The notes beneath the pieces are model-generated. The model searched no databases. It worked only from the letters and a program-made list of their open reading frames with translations, and was not told where the DNA came from. Below, piece after piece: positions 15,872 to 25,037 of a DNA stretch of 64,000 bases (within the stretch, counting starts at the first letter, position 1; each line of letters begins with the position of its first letter). The DNA is from Stieleria neptunia. GTDB lineage: Bacteria > Planctomycetota > Planctomycetia > Pirellulales > Pirellulaceae. The stretch covers positions 5,300,865 through 5,364,864 of the forward strand of contig NZ_CP037423.1 in the NCBI RefSeq assembly GCF_007754155.1. Direction: 5' to 3'. The translations under genes and the position numbers were made by a program.

Positions 15872-17110
15872 TTAAAGAACCATCAGTTCGGGGATCGGCA
15901 CGACAAATTTTGCGCCCCATTGGCGCACGTAGGACAGTTGTTCCATGATTTCTTCCTTTAAGTTCCACGGAAGTATCAGAATGTAGTCGGGCTTGGTGAC
16001 GGAGATCATTTCGGGGGCGTGAATCGGAATCAGTGTCCCGACCTGAAACGTGCCCTGTTTCATCGTGTTGCGATCGACGGTGTACTCGAGCAGGTCTTCT
16101 CGGATCCCGCAGTAATTCAGCAGCGTGGCCGCCTTCCCCGGGGCACCGTATCCGGCGACAGATTTTCCGTCACGCCGAGCCTGGATCAGGAACTCCAAAA
16201 GGTTCCATTTCGTTTCACTGACACATCTCGAATAGTCACGATAGGTGTCTAGGTCTTGCAGCCCGGCGTCGATCTCGCGTTGCTCAATCGCTTCGACGAT
16301 CGGCGCGACGGGCCGGCGGGTGCCTTCGGCGTGGCAGGCATAGTAGCGTAGGGAGCCACCGTGGGTGGGAATCTCATCGGCATCAAAGACCACCATGCCG
16401 TGACGCTCGAACACTTGCCGCATCGTCAGCAGCAAGAAGTACGAGTAGTGTTCCTGGTAGATGGTGTCGAATTGATTGGCTTTGATCAGATTGATCGCGT
16501 GGGGAATCTCAATCGTGACCGTTCCGTGCTCGGCGAGCAAGATTTTTAATCCGGCGACAAAGTCATTCAGGTCGGGCACGTGTCCGATCACGTTGTTTCC
16601 TAACACCAGGTCTGCCTTGCCTCGCTCGGCGACCAACTGTTTGGCGGTCTCGACTCCAAAGAATTTCACCACGCAATCCAGCCCGCGATCGATCGCCGTT
16701 TGCGCGACGTTCGCCGCGGGCTCCACGCCATAGGCGGGGACTCCCTTTTCGCGAAAGAAATTGAGCAGGTACCCGTCGTTGCTTGCAATCTCCACCACCT
16801 GGCTGTCTTGATCGAGTGATAGACGTTCGACGATGTCGTCACAGTAATCGCTGGCGTGTTGGAGCCACGAATCGGAGTTCGACGAAAAGTACGCGTAGTG
16901 ACTGTAGATGTCTTCGCCGCTGACAAGCTCGTGAACCTGGATCAACCAACATTGATCACAAACGAACGCCCGCAACGGGTAGAACATTTCTCCCTTGTTC
17001 AAATTCTCCCTGGGGACAAGATTCTGGCACAGCGGTGACAATCCCAGATCGATGGCGGTGTGCTTCAGAGGCGATCGACAGAGGCGGCATCCGCGAATAT
17101 CGGTGCTCAT
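15872..17110 (-). CDS. Sugar C-methyltransferase (TylC3/NovU-like, zinc-binding N-terminus)
   Basis: About 412 residues in three parts: an N-terminal zinc ribbon (CRLCRSPL, later VCDQCWLIQ), a SAM-binding Rossmann domain (VVEIASNDGYLLNFF, GVEPAANVA, LGNNVIGHVPD), and the C-terminal domain of deoxysugar C-methyltransferases (SVAGYGAPGKAATLLNYCGI, then DYILILPWNLKEEI). These enzymes methylate carbon next to a keto group, as in TylC3 and NovU on 4-keto-6-deoxysugars. A CDP-4-keto-6-deoxyglucose route is encoded nearby, so a CDP-linked branched sugar is the likely product. The frame opens at 17182; 17110 (MSTDIRGC) and 17149 are the plausible starts, and 17110 begins closest to the zinc ribbon. 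Confidence 0.88.
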   Translation of the reverse strand: MSTDIRGCRLCRSPLKHTAIDLGLSPLCQNLVPRENLNKGEMFYPLRAFVCDQCWLIQVHELVSGEDIYSHYAYFSSNSDSWLQHASDYCDDIVERLSLDQDSQVVEIASNDGYLLNFFREKGVPAYGVEPAANVAQTAIDRGLDCVVKFFGVETAKQLVAERGKADLVLGNNVIGHVPDLNDFVAGLKILLAEHGTVTIEIPHAINLIKANQFDTIYQEHYSYFLLLTMRQVFERHGMVVFDADEIPTHGGSLRYYACHAEGTRRPVAPIVEAIEQREIDAGLQDLDTYRDYSRCVSETKWNLLEFLIQARRDGKSVAGYGAPGKAATLLNYCGIREDLLEYTVDRNTMKQGTFQVGTLIPIHAPEMISVTKPDYILILPWNLKEEIMEQLSYVRQWGAKFVVPIPELMVL

Positions 17111-17233
17111 CTCTGCAGAACTTCTGCGTTGGATCTGTGTCGATTCCATGGTTGGGGCTATTGGGCGATTGGGAGGTTGCACGATTCGTGCATAAGCGTA
17201 TTGCAGTTCGACCGATTGGCAGTTCGCGTGGGA

Positions 17234-18625
17234 TCAAGTGTGATCAGGGGGCGACCGACCTTCAACGAACCTGGCGACATCGCAATACCGCCGAAATCTT
17301 TCGCGGTCGGAAATGCAGCTTGTATCGATCAAGCCGTGGGTCGACATGATTTCGATTGCATCGTTGATGACGTTTAGCGGTAGCCCGGATCTTTCGGCAA
17401 TCGACAGCAGGTCGTGTTCGCCGTCGGCCAGATTCAGGATCCACATCATGGCCGACTGAAAGAGTCCCCGGTCGTCCTGTTCGCCGAAGGCTCGGAAAAT
17501 GCCGCGACGCCCCAATTGCGGTTCGCCCATCGGGAATCGGTTGATCGGGAAAACGTTGGCTTCCAAACCGTTGACGATCTCAATGCAAGCTCGCAGCGAT
17601 TGCCCCAAGTTCTCCGGACGGATGAAATCCAAGTTGTCCGCCGACGTGTGGTACTCGGGAAACTCCCCATGCACGCTGCGGCTCAGACACCCGATCGGAA
17701 GATCAATGCCGGGCGATCCATACTGACGCTCGTCGTAACCCGTCGGTGAAAAGGATTGAACGCGATGGGATTGCCCGATCTCGTAGAGGACGCGTGGGAC
17801 CAATCGGTCAATGATCGCATTTCCGCGTCGAGATTGCTTGTAGACAAAGGGCCGAGAATCACCGAGCAGCGTCAGCACCATGCCGTGCTTGATCCGTTCG
17901 AGAGACGACCGAGGCTGATGTGCAAGCCAAGCGATCGCTCCAATCGTGGCAGGGGCAAACACAAAACGATACGACAAACGTAGGTCTCGCGTCTGCAGGT
18001 GCTTGATCAGATGAGTCGCCACGACGAGGCCCGAGAGATTGTCATTGGCCAGCGACGGATGACAGGTGTGGCAGTGAAACAAGACGGTTTCATCGCTGGA
18101 ACCGCCCAGCTGCGAATCCGCCAAGGTCAACGAGCCGTCAAAGTACTCCGCATCGATGACCACTTGCCAGGGCCCGCCCCGACGCAGTTGATCGCGCTGC
18201 GACTCGGTCACGCAAAAGCCCCAGGCATCGCGAAAAAACGCGGTTCGATAGGGAATCACCGTCGGCTGGTCGGGAACGCTGTGAAGATGGGGCTCAAGTT
18301 CATCCCACGACAGTTGTGCATTCACCGGTCGGCTGCCATTGACGACGTGTAGATTTGAATCCGCATAGTCCACGACGCGTTGCCCGTCAGCATCGGCGAT
18401 GAATGCATCTCGAATCCGCCACTCTTGCGGAATGGTCCAGTCAAACACGTCCGTGCCGCTGGGGACCTCGGTGACCGTCAACGGGATCAGCCGGGAAAGA
18501 ATCTCGTGCGTCGACCGCACCGCTTGCCCCGTGACGGAGCGATGCAGGGGGAACAGCTCGGCCGCCAGTCGATGCATCTGCTGGCCTTCGACATCGAAAT
18601 CAATCGGGCACTCGGACAATTTCAT
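17234..18625 (-). CDS. DUF4910 / M28-aminopeptidase-like protein with C-terminal winged helix
   Basis: A 463-residue protein typical of polysaccharide loci. It starts with the family hallmark LFPLHRSVTGQAVRSTHEIL, contains a metal-site-like core HCHTCHPSLANDNLSG and a later YHTSADNLDFI, and ends in a winged-helix segment (LLSIAERSGLPLNVINDAIE). The fold is related to M28 zinc aminopeptidases. In sugar clusters these proteins appear beside CDP-sugar enzymes and GSA-like aminotransferases, but their reaction has not been settled as far as I know; hydrolysis or formation of an amide on an amino sugar is a reasonable idea. It overlaps the upstream aminotransferase by 4 nt. Confidence 0.8.
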   Translation of the reverse strand: MKLSECPIDFDVEGQQMHRLAAELFPLHRSVTGQAVRSTHEILSRLIPLTVTEVPSGTDVFDWTIPQEWRIRDAFIADADGQRVVDYADSNLHVVNGSRPVNAQLSWDELEPHLHSVPDQPTVIPYRTAFFRDAWGFCVTESQRDQLRRGGPWQVVIDAEYFDGSLTLADSQLGGSSDETVLFHCHTCHPSLANDNLSGLVVATHLIKHLQTRDLRLSYRFVFAPATIGAIAWLAHQPRSSLERIKHGMVLTLLGDSRPFVYKQSRRGNAIIDRLVPRVLYEIGQSHRVQSFSPTGYDERQYGSPGIDLPIGCLSRSVHGEFPEYHTSADNLDFIRPENLGQSLRACIEIVNGLEANVFPINRFPMGEPQLGRRGIFRAFGEQDDRGLFQSAMMWILNLADGEHDLLSIAERSGLPLNVINDAIEIMSTHGLIDTSCISDRERFRRYCDVARFVEGRSPPDHT

Positions 18626-19959
18626 CCCTGGTCGACTCCTTGATACGCCGGAGCGTTGAAGTCACGGTAGACCACCTGGGTTGCGGGGCCGACCAGATAC
18701 CGTTGGTATCCCTCGTCGAGTGCCTGACGATAAACGGCGGTTGCAGCGCGAAATGCCTCAATGGTCTGATCAACGTCTTGATCGGAATGCGAATAGCTGA
18801 TCACCAACGAGGGGCCGAGCACACCATTGCGAATCAGCTCTTGCATCAGCAGCGACCGGAAGCCTTGCGATGGTTTGCCTTCGCGATCGCGCGTGGCGAA
18901 CACCAAATTGCAGGGTTTTCCGAGGACTTCGACGGATCCTTCGACGCCCTGCTCGACGATCACCCTGCGGATTCCTTCGGCCAACCGAGCCCCCTGTCGG
19001 TGCAAGACTTCAATGACCGGATTCTGTTGGTAAAACCGCATCGTTGCGATCCCGGCGGCCAACGCATGTGTCTCGGCGCCATGGGTCGTCGATAGCGCGA
19101 AGACCCTCTGCTGGTCGTGAAACAGTCCGCACGGCTCCATCCATTTGCGTTTGCCGACCAGCGCTGACAGAGAAAACCCGTTTGCCAGTGCCTTTCCGAA
19201 CGTCGACAGGTCGGGAACGATGTCGTAAGTTTTTTGCGCCCCGCCGTTGTCCCAGCGAAACCCGGTGATCATTTCATCCAGCACAAACACAGCGCCATGC
19301 CGTTGACAGATTTCCTGGACACGGTGCAAAAAATGATCTTGGGGATCTTCGTGTTTGGCCGGTTCGAGTATGACGCAGGCAATCTGGTCAGGATACCGAC
19401 GGAACAGGTGTTCCAAACTCTCGGGGTCGTTGTAGCGAAAGGTCAGCGACAGATCCTGGACGGCTTTGGGAATGCCGGCGTTGATCGACGTCGTGCCGAT
19501 GAACCAATCGTGGATCGCAAAGAACGGGTGATCGCGACACAATGCAACACGGTCTCGGCCGGTCGCGGCGCGGGCCAATTTGAGCGCCGCCGTGGTAACG
19601 GTCGATCCATCCTTTGCGAACTTGCACTGTTCGGCGCCGTGGATCATGCCCAGCAATTCTTCGGCGCACTCCAATTCGATCGCGGCGGGGCGTGTGAAGT
19701 TGACGCCGTGTTGCATTTCCGATGCGGCGGCTTGGACGATCGGTTCAAACCCGTGCCCCAAGGACACCGCGCGACATCCCATCCCGTACTCGATGTACTC
19801 GTTTTCATCGACGTCCCAAACGTGGCATCCGTGGCCGCGGCTGATAAAGCCGGGAGCGAGGTACGGAAACTGGTCGTCGCCCTTGGCATAGGTGTGACAG
19901 CCACCGGGAATGACCTGGTGAACGCGACGCTGCATTGCTCGTGATTTTGAAAATTCCAT
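18622..19959 (-). CDS. Class III PLP aminotransferase, glutamate-1-semialdehyde aminomutase-like, sugar-locus type
   Basis: A 445-residue PLP enzyme of fold type I. Signature elements are GGCHTYAKGDDQFP, the PLP-phosphate loop FAKDGSTVTTAALKLARA, VFVLDEMITGFR (Asp binding the pyridine nitrogen) and STFGKALANG with the Schiff-base lysine. Sequence type is closest to GSA aminomutase (HemL), but several features, including its place between CDP-glucose 4,6-dehydratase and DUF4910, mark it as a sugar-locus paralogue. It may transaminate a keto-sugar or act in a dehydration/amination step in place of the absent RfbH (CDP-4-keto-6-deoxyglucose 3-dehydrase). That reaction is inference. Confidence 0.85.
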   Translation of the reverse strand: MEFSKSRAMQRRVHQVIPGGCHTYAKGDDQFPYLAPGFISRGHGCHVWDVDENEYIEYGMGCRAVSLGHGFEPIVQAAASEMQHGVNFTRPAAIELECAEELLGMIHGAEQCKFAKDGSTVTTAALKLARAATGRDRVALCRDHPFFAIHDWFIGTTSINAGIPKAVQDLSLTFRYNDPESLEHLFRRYPDQIACVILEPAKHEDPQDHFLHRVQEICQRHGAVFVLDEMITGFRWDNGGAQKTYDIVPDLSTFGKALANGFSLSALVGKRKWMEPCGLFHDQQRVFALSTTHGAETHALAAGIATMRFYQQNPVIEVLHRQGARLAEGIRRVIVEQGVEGSVEVLGKPCNLVFATRDREGKPSQGFRSLLMQELIRNGVLGPSLVISYSHSDQDVDQTIEAFRAATAVYRQALDEGYQRYLVGPATQVVYRDFNAPAYQGVDQG

Positions 19960-19962
19960 GGG

Positions 19963-21090
19963 CTAACTCCGCTGAGCTGCTTGCAACGTCTGGTGGTCGC
20001 CGGCCAGTGCCTGTTCATAGTGCCGAATCTGGCCCAAACTGACGTCGCGAATCGAATCGGGATCGGCGAGGTATGCCCGATACCAATCCACGGTCTTTTC
20101 CAACGTTTCATAAACCGACCAACGCGGACGCCAACCGAGTTTCCAAATCGCTTTGTCGATACAGAGCCTGAGGATGTTTGCTTCGGGCAATTGATTCGGA
20201 TCGGAGGCATCAACGCATTGACCGTCGCCCCAACAACGGATGAAGTGTTCGACGACTTGCTGCACGGGCAGCTCGTTGCCCGGCAGCGGGCCGATATTCC
20301 AAGCCGAACAGTAGTCTGCCGCATCGTCGCCGAGCAGTCGTGCGGCGATCGTCAAATACCCGCTCAAACACTGCAGCACGTGTTGCCAGGGTCGCAGGGC
20401 GTGCGGGCTGCGGAGATGAATCGGCTGATCCTGCGACAGTGCGGCAACAACATCGACGATCAAAGCGTCTTTCGTCCAATCGCCTCCGCCGATCACATTT
20501 CCGGCGCGGGCACTGGCCAGTCGCACACCGTGCCGGGCAATTCGATCGACGGGGAAAAACGAATGACGATAGGTGCGGATCGCAATTTCAGCCGCGCCCT
20601 TGCTGCCGCCATAGGGATCGTGTTCGCCGAGGGCATCGTGTTCTCGATAGCCCCAGACCTGTTCGACGTTTTCGTAGCACTTGTCGCTGGTGATCATCAA
20701 TGCGGCACAAGGTTTGTCCAAGGCACGGATCGCGTCCAGCACACCGATGGTTCCCATCACGTTGACGTCAAACGTCTCACGGGGAATCGCGTAACCGGTA
20801 CGGACCACGCTTTGGGCGGCCAAATGGATCACGATGTCGGGATCGGCCAATTTCATCGCAGCATTGATCCGGTCCGCGTCGCGGATGTCTGCCAAGTGAT
20901 GGTGGGCGAGCGACGATTGCACGTCTGCCGCTTCGAAATGGCTCGGATTGGATGGCGGTTGCAGTGCATATCCGGTGACCTCTGCGCCGAGTTGGTGCAG
21001 CCAGAGCGCCATCCACGAGCCCTTAAAACCGGTGTGTCCGGTCAGGAAAACGCGTTTTCCGCGAAAGATTTGCTGTTCGACAAAATTCAT
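19963..21090 (-). CDS. rfbG: CDP-glucose 4,6-dehydratase
   Basis: A 375-residue short-chain dehydrogenase making CDP-4-keto-6-deoxyglucose. The N-terminal NAD loop is FLTGHTGFKGSWMALWLHQLG, which is diagnostic of RfbG/DdhB; the catalytic motif is DPYGGSKGAAE, with Tyr and Lys of YxxxK; ITSDKCYEN, RAGNVIGGGDW and LRPWQHVLQ also match. Start at the ATG at 21090 (MNFVEQQIFRGKRVF); an ATG at 21105 adds five residues. Only 3 nt separate it from the aminotransferase. With rfbF it forms the first two steps of a CDP-6-deoxysugar pathway. Confidence 0.94.
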   Translation of the reverse strand: MNFVEQQIFRGKRVFLTGHTGFKGSWMALWLHQLGAEVTGYALQPPSNPSHFEAADVQSSLAHHHLADIRDADRINAAMKLADPDIVIHLAAQSVVRTGYAIPRETFDVNVMGTIGVLDAIRALDKPCAALMITSDKCYENVEQVWGYREHDALGEHDPYGGSKGAAEIAIRTYRHSFFPVDRIARHGVRLASARAGNVIGGGDWTKDALIVDVVAALSQDQPIHLRSPHALRPWQHVLQCLSGYLTIAARLLGDDAADYCSAWNIGPLPGNELPVQQVVEHFIRCWGDGQCVDASDPNQLPEANILRLCIDKAIWKLGWRPRWSVYETLEKTVDWYRAYLADPDSIRDVSLGQIRHYEQALAGDHQTLQAAQRS

Positions 21091-21162
21091 CGTCGTGTCA
21101 ATCAAAAAGGGATGAGCGAAGGCGACAACACCGGCAATGAAGTGTAGATCACCGTTGATAAG

Positions 21163-22083
21163 TTACTTCGACGCCAGGAATCCCGGGACAAATCGCCGCC
21201 AAATCTGGCCCAGTTCGTGACTCAAATCAGGCAACGTCGTCAGTTTCAGAAACACGACGTCGGAATACAAATGATCGATTTGATGAGGTTTAAGTCCGAC
21301 GGGGCGGTAAACGGCGTGTTCGGGAGCCCAAAAATTGAAACTGCGCGGGAAGCGGATGTCGGCAGCAAGCCGGCAGTCCAAGGCGACAAATTTTACGTGG
21401 TGCTTGGCAATCAACGCGTTGCGGACGTCCGCTTCGTGTCTGGCGAAGACGGCTTGGTTCCCGACGTAGTGAACATGGCAATATGGCAACCGGTGACGGA
21501 CCACGTGGGTGTAAAGGACGTAGCAAGATTCGTTCCCGTCGACGATGCACAGATGCCCGACATTGTAAGGAAGATGGTCCTTGAGAATGCGCTGTTCATG
21601 TTCGTCAAGCAAACCCGCGATTTCCTGGCAATCATCCAGAAGCGTGACGTGTCGGTTTTGCTTGTGTAACGGCAGCAAAATCTTCAGCTGTGAATGGAGA
21701 CTTGAAAATCCGAGTCGTTTGGTGACGGCACGAACTTCCGCATCCGGCGTAAAGTGAGTGATCGTGTAATCGTTCAGTTTCAAGACCGGGCGCAACAAAG
21801 CCAGACTTCGGCCGCGATGGTCGGGGTGGACCCACCAGGTGTGTAAATTGCAAAAGTTTCGCTTTGCACCATTGATGAAACGCTGGCTGAAGACCATTCC
21901 GATCATGCCGACGACTTTGTCGTTGTCCAACAGTGCGTAACCGCAATGGTCGTGGTCGGTCGGCCATCGGTAATCGAACACGTTCCGCCAGTCCTGTTGA
22001 TCCGATAGCGGATCGTCGTCCTTTAAAAAGGATTCGTACAGATTCGGGAACAGCTGCGATCGAATTTTTTCCAGTTTGACCAT
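21163..22083 (-). CDS. GNAT-family acyltransferase-like protein
   Basis: A 306-residue protein whose first half resembles a GNAT acetyltransferase: DHCGYALLDNDKVVGMIGMVF, then LHTWWVHPDHRGRSLALL, the acyl-CoA pyrophosphate loop, and VTKRLGFSSL. The second half (from ~150) is less clear and could be a degenerate second GNAT unit, as in FemX-like or tandem GNAT proteins. It lies directly downstream of the decarboxylase, 12 nt away, so it may transfer the acyl group supplied by the ligase/ACP pair, or acetylate an amino sugar. Neither donor nor acceptor can be read from the sequence. Confidence 0.7.
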   Translation of the reverse strand: MVKLEKIRSQLFPNLYESFLKDDDPLSDQQDWRNVFDYRWPTDHDHCGYALLDNDKVVGMIGMVFSQRFINGAKRNFCNLHTWWVHPDHRGRSLALLRPVLKLNDYTITHFTPDAEVRAVTKRLGFSSLHSQLKILLPLHKQNRHVTLLDDCQEIAGLLDEHEQRILKDHLPYNVGHLCIVDGNESCYVLYTHVVRHRLPYCHVHYVGNQAVFARHEADVRNALIAKHHVKFVALDCRLAADIRFPRSFNFWAPEHAVYRPVGLKPHQIDHLYSDVVFLKLTTLPDLSHELGQIWRRFVPGFLASK

Positions 22084-22095
22084 GGTTCCACTCGC

Positions 22096-23445
22096 TTAGG
22101 ACAGTGAAACCTGATCACGCAACCAATCATCCGCTCGGCCGCGACGTCGGATCTGACGCACCTGCCCGTCGACGACCAACACCTCCGGCGGCGTGTCGTG
22201 ACTGAGGAACCCATGGGGACTGGAGGTTCTCGCGTAGGCGCCTGATTGAAAGACGGCGATCAGATCGTCGGCGGCGATGGGCGGTAAAACAACATTGCGG
22301 GCCAAACAGTCCAACGGAGTGCAGAGCGGGCCAACCAGTTGCACCTCTTGTGTTGACGGCACCGCGATCTTGTTGGCCACCGCGACCGGGAAGTTGCGTT
22401 TGATCGTTTGCCCCAGATTTCCCGATGCGGCGAGGTGGTGGTGCATGCCGCCATCAATCACCGCGTACGTTTTGCCGCGTGATGGTTTGACGCGAAGCAC
22501 TCTGGACAGATAAATCCCCGCTTCGGCGACCAGAAACCGGCCGGGTTCAACCATCGCACGGGCCGCTGCCAGTTTGGGTTCCGCATTCAGTTTGACATCG
22601 ACCTCTCGAAGTCCGTCAACCAGTCTCGAGTGATCGAGCTCCTGCTCGTGTGGAAAGTAAGGCGTTCCCAGCCCGCCGCCGAAATCGATCGATTCCAGCG
22701 GTCCATTAATCCGGTGGGCAACTTGCAACGCGATCTCAATCGCCCGGTGGTATTGTGACAGCAGCGTTTCCGCATCCAAGATCTGCGTCCCCATGAATAG
22801 ATGAACGCCGACCACACGGACGTGTTGAAGTTGCAGAATCTGATCGAGCACGTCGGGCAAACACTCTTCGTCGATCCCGAACGGAGACGCTTGGCCGCCC
22901 ATCCGCATTGCACCACCGGCGTCCGTGGCGGGGTTGATCCTGAGCGCGATGTTTGTGGGTTTGGCGCGGCCAGCAGACAGGGAATCGAGCAAACGGGCTT
23001 CTTCGATCGATTCGACATGAATCTCGCGAATCGATGCGTCGAGCGCCGAACGCAGTTCGTCCTGGGTCTTGCCGGGACCTGCGAAGATCAGTCGGTCGGG
23101 CGAGCAGCCCGCTGCCAACGCTTGATGAAGTTCACCGCCGGAGGCGACTTCGAGACCGCAGCCGCGGGCGAGGAACAGTTTCAGAATTTCGGCATTGGGA
23201 TTTGCTTTGATGGAATAAAAAAGCTCAAAGCGTTCGGGGTAGGTTGCGCGGAGTTGTTCCAGTTTTTTCAGCATCACGCCGGCGTCGTATACAAATAACG
23301 GCGTTGCGAATGTCTCTGCGATTTCCGAAACGGCGATCCCACCCACGTAGAGTTCGTTGTCGCGTCGACCATAGAACTGTTCGACCAGCCGTGCGACGTG
23401 GTCGATCGAGGGACGCGGCTTTCTTTTCTTTGCTGTAGCGGACAT
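22096..23445 (-). CDS. PLP-dependent decarboxylase, type III fold (diaminopimelate/ornithine decarboxylase-like, exosortase-A-associated type)
   Basis: A 449-residue alanine-racemase-fold decarboxylase. YSIKANPNAEIL carries the PLP lysine, then GCGLEVASGGEL, DFGGGLGTPY, the phosphate-binding VEPGRFLVAEAG, and in the C-terminal barrel GPLCTPLDCLA and FQSGAYARTSSPHGFLS. The final motifs are typical of diaminopimelate decarboxylase relatives. It is followed closely by an acyl-AMP ligase and an ACP gene upstream, the set known from exosortase-A exopolysaccharide loci (TIGR03098/TIGR03099 families). Those families have no settled reaction. A role in lysine synthesis is unlikely here because of the locus. 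It probably makes an amine for the polymer. Confidence 0.88.
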   Translation of the reverse strand: MSATAKKRKPRPSIDHVARLVEQFYGRRDNELYVGGIAVSEIAETFATPLFVYDAGVMLKKLEQLRATYPERFELFYSIKANPNAEILKLFLARGCGLEVASGGELHQALAAGCSPDRLIFAGPGKTQDELRSALDASIREIHVESIEEARLLDSLSAGRAKPTNIALRINPATDAGGAMRMGGQASPFGIDEECLPDVLDQILQLQHVRVVGVHLFMGTQILDAETLLSQYHRAIEIALQVAHRINGPLESIDFGGGLGTPYFPHEQELDHSRLVDGLREVDVKLNAEPKLAAARAMVEPGRFLVAEAGIYLSRVLRVKPSRGKTYAVIDGGMHHHLAASGNLGQTIKRNFPVAVANKIAVPSTQEVQLVGPLCTPLDCLARNVVLPPIAADDLIAVFQSGAYARTSSPHGFLSHDTPPEVLVVDGQVRQIRRRGRADDWLRDQVSLS

Positions 23446-23449
23446 CGAT

Positions 23450-25036
23450 TCAAGTGTTTTGAGAGTGGTTTTCGGACACTCTCTGGCGGAGCGCAGGGTA
23501 GTCGACTTTCCCGCTGGATGTCATCGGCAGCACGTCGACAAACTCGATGCGTTTGGGAACCATGTGGCGTGGCATCACGCCCGCACATCGAGCCAGAATG
23601 TCGTTGGCGGACAAGACGCCTGCGTTTTCCTCGGCAATGGCAAAGGCGACCAAGTGTTGGCCGAGGATTGCGTCGGGCACGCCGATCACCGCGGCTTGGC
23701 GCACCGATGCGACTTTGCAAATCATAGCTTCGACATCGTTCGGGCTGATACGGAATCCGGAGGACTTGATTTGGTTGTCGCGGCGGCCGACGAAATACAG
23801 AAATCCGTCCTCGTCGGTCTTGACCAGATCACCGGAATAACACACTCGGTCTTTGACGTGTTGACCTGCCGCGGGAAAGGGATGGGGACGCAAGATGCGA
23901 TCGGTCAGTTCCGGGTGCCCCCAATAGCCCAGCGAAACCGTCGGTCCGTGGTGCACCAGTTCGCCGACTTGTCCCGGTTCGCACGGTCGGCCGTGTTCGT
24001 CGACCACCACGATTTCCGTGTTGGGAATCGCCTTGCCCATCGAGGTGGGACGGCGATCCAGTTCTGCCGGCGGCAAGTAGGTCGAACGAAATGCTTCGGT
24101 TAGTCCGTACATCAACACAATGTCGGTCTGTGGCAGCAATTGACGCAATTGAGCGAGCACGTTCTGCGGGATCGCGCCGCCCGTGTTGGTGATGTAACGC
24201 AAATGCGGCAGCGACTGCTTGGCGAGTCCCGCACTGGGTTGCGCTAGCAAGCTCCACAGCGACGGGACTCCCGCGAGTGCCGTGATCTGCTCCGCGGCCA
24301 ATTTCCCGACGATGTCGCGACCAAATCGAAACTCGATCATCACGGTGGTTGCGGCTTTGAGCACCGCCGTCATCAGTTGATTCAGTCCCGCGTCGAAACT
24401 GAACGGCAAGGCGGCGAGGATTCGGTCGTGTTCACCGATGGCGAGGTAATCCGCGACGATTTCCGTTCCGGACAACAGATTGGCGTGACTGAGCATCACG
24501 CCTTTTGGTTTTCCGGTTGACCCCGAGGTGTAAAGGATCGCAGCCAGATCCTTTTCGATACAGCGGGGTTCGATGTCCTTTGCCGACGCGGCAACGAGCT
24601 GGTCCAGTGCGAGCGTGGGGAAACGGCCGGAGCGTTTGGCAGTGCCGTCGATGACAGCGAATTGCAATTGGGGAATCGTCGCCAGGACTTCGTCGACCAG
24701 ATCCCATCGGGTTGAATCGGTGATCAGCGCCGTTGCGCCACAGTCACGCAGAATATGTCCGGCCTGTTCGGCAAAGAATCCGTGATGGATCGGCACAAAC
24801 ACTCCACCAGCCTGGGCGACGGCAAAGATGGCGATCGGCAACGAAAGACCGGGACGAAGAAAGACCGCCACACGATCACCACGCCGAACGCCGGCCTCAC
24901 GCAGTCCATTTGCCAGTGACGCCACCCGCGCGGTCATCGTTTGGTAATCGACACACTGATCGTTCCCGACAATCGCGGGGTGGTCGGGCCGAGCCGACGC
25001 GGAATCGCGGAGCATGTGGTGAACCAAGAAACGCAT
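23450..25036 (-). CDS. AMP-forming acyl-CoA/ACP ligase (exosortase-A-associated type)
   Basis: A 528-residue ANL-family adenylating enzyme. Motif A3 is LYTSGSTGKPKGVMLSH, A5 is VLMYGLTEAFRST, A7/A8 are CYSGDLVKTDEDGF and GRRDNQIKSSGFRISPNDVE, and A10 has the catalytic lysine in TSSGKVDYPAL. It activates a carboxylic acid as an adenylate and loads it onto CoA or, given the ACP gene one base upstream, onto that carrier. Close resemblance to TIGR03098 ligases and the adjacent decarboxylase suggest an amino-acid-like substrate, but the specificity pocket cannot be interpreted by eye. Confidence 0.9.
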   Translation of the reverse strand: MRFLVHHMLRDSASARPDHPAIVGNDQCVDYQTMTARVASLANGLREAGVRRGDRVAVFLRPGLSLPIAIFAVAQAGGVFVPIHHGFFAEQAGHILRDCGATALITDSTRWDLVDEVLATIPQLQFAVIDGTAKRSGRFPTLALDQLVAASAKDIEPRCIEKDLAAILYTSGSTGKPKGVMLSHANLLSGTEIVADYLAIGEHDRILAALPFSFDAGLNQLMTAVLKAATTVMIEFRFGRDIVGKLAAEQITALAGVPSLWSLLAQPSAGLAKQSLPHLRYITNTGGAIPQNVLAQLRQLLPQTDIVLMYGLTEAFRSTYLPPAELDRRPTSMGKAIPNTEIVVVDEHGRPCEPGQVGELVHHGPTVSLGYWGHPELTDRILRPHPFPAAGQHVKDRVCYSGDLVKTDEDGFLYFVGRRDNQIKSSGFRISPNDVEAMICKVASVRQAAVIGVPDAILGQHLVAFAIAEENAGVLSANDILARCAGVMPRHMVPKRIEFVDVLPMTSSGKVDYPALRQRVSENHSQNT

Positions 25037-25037
25037 C

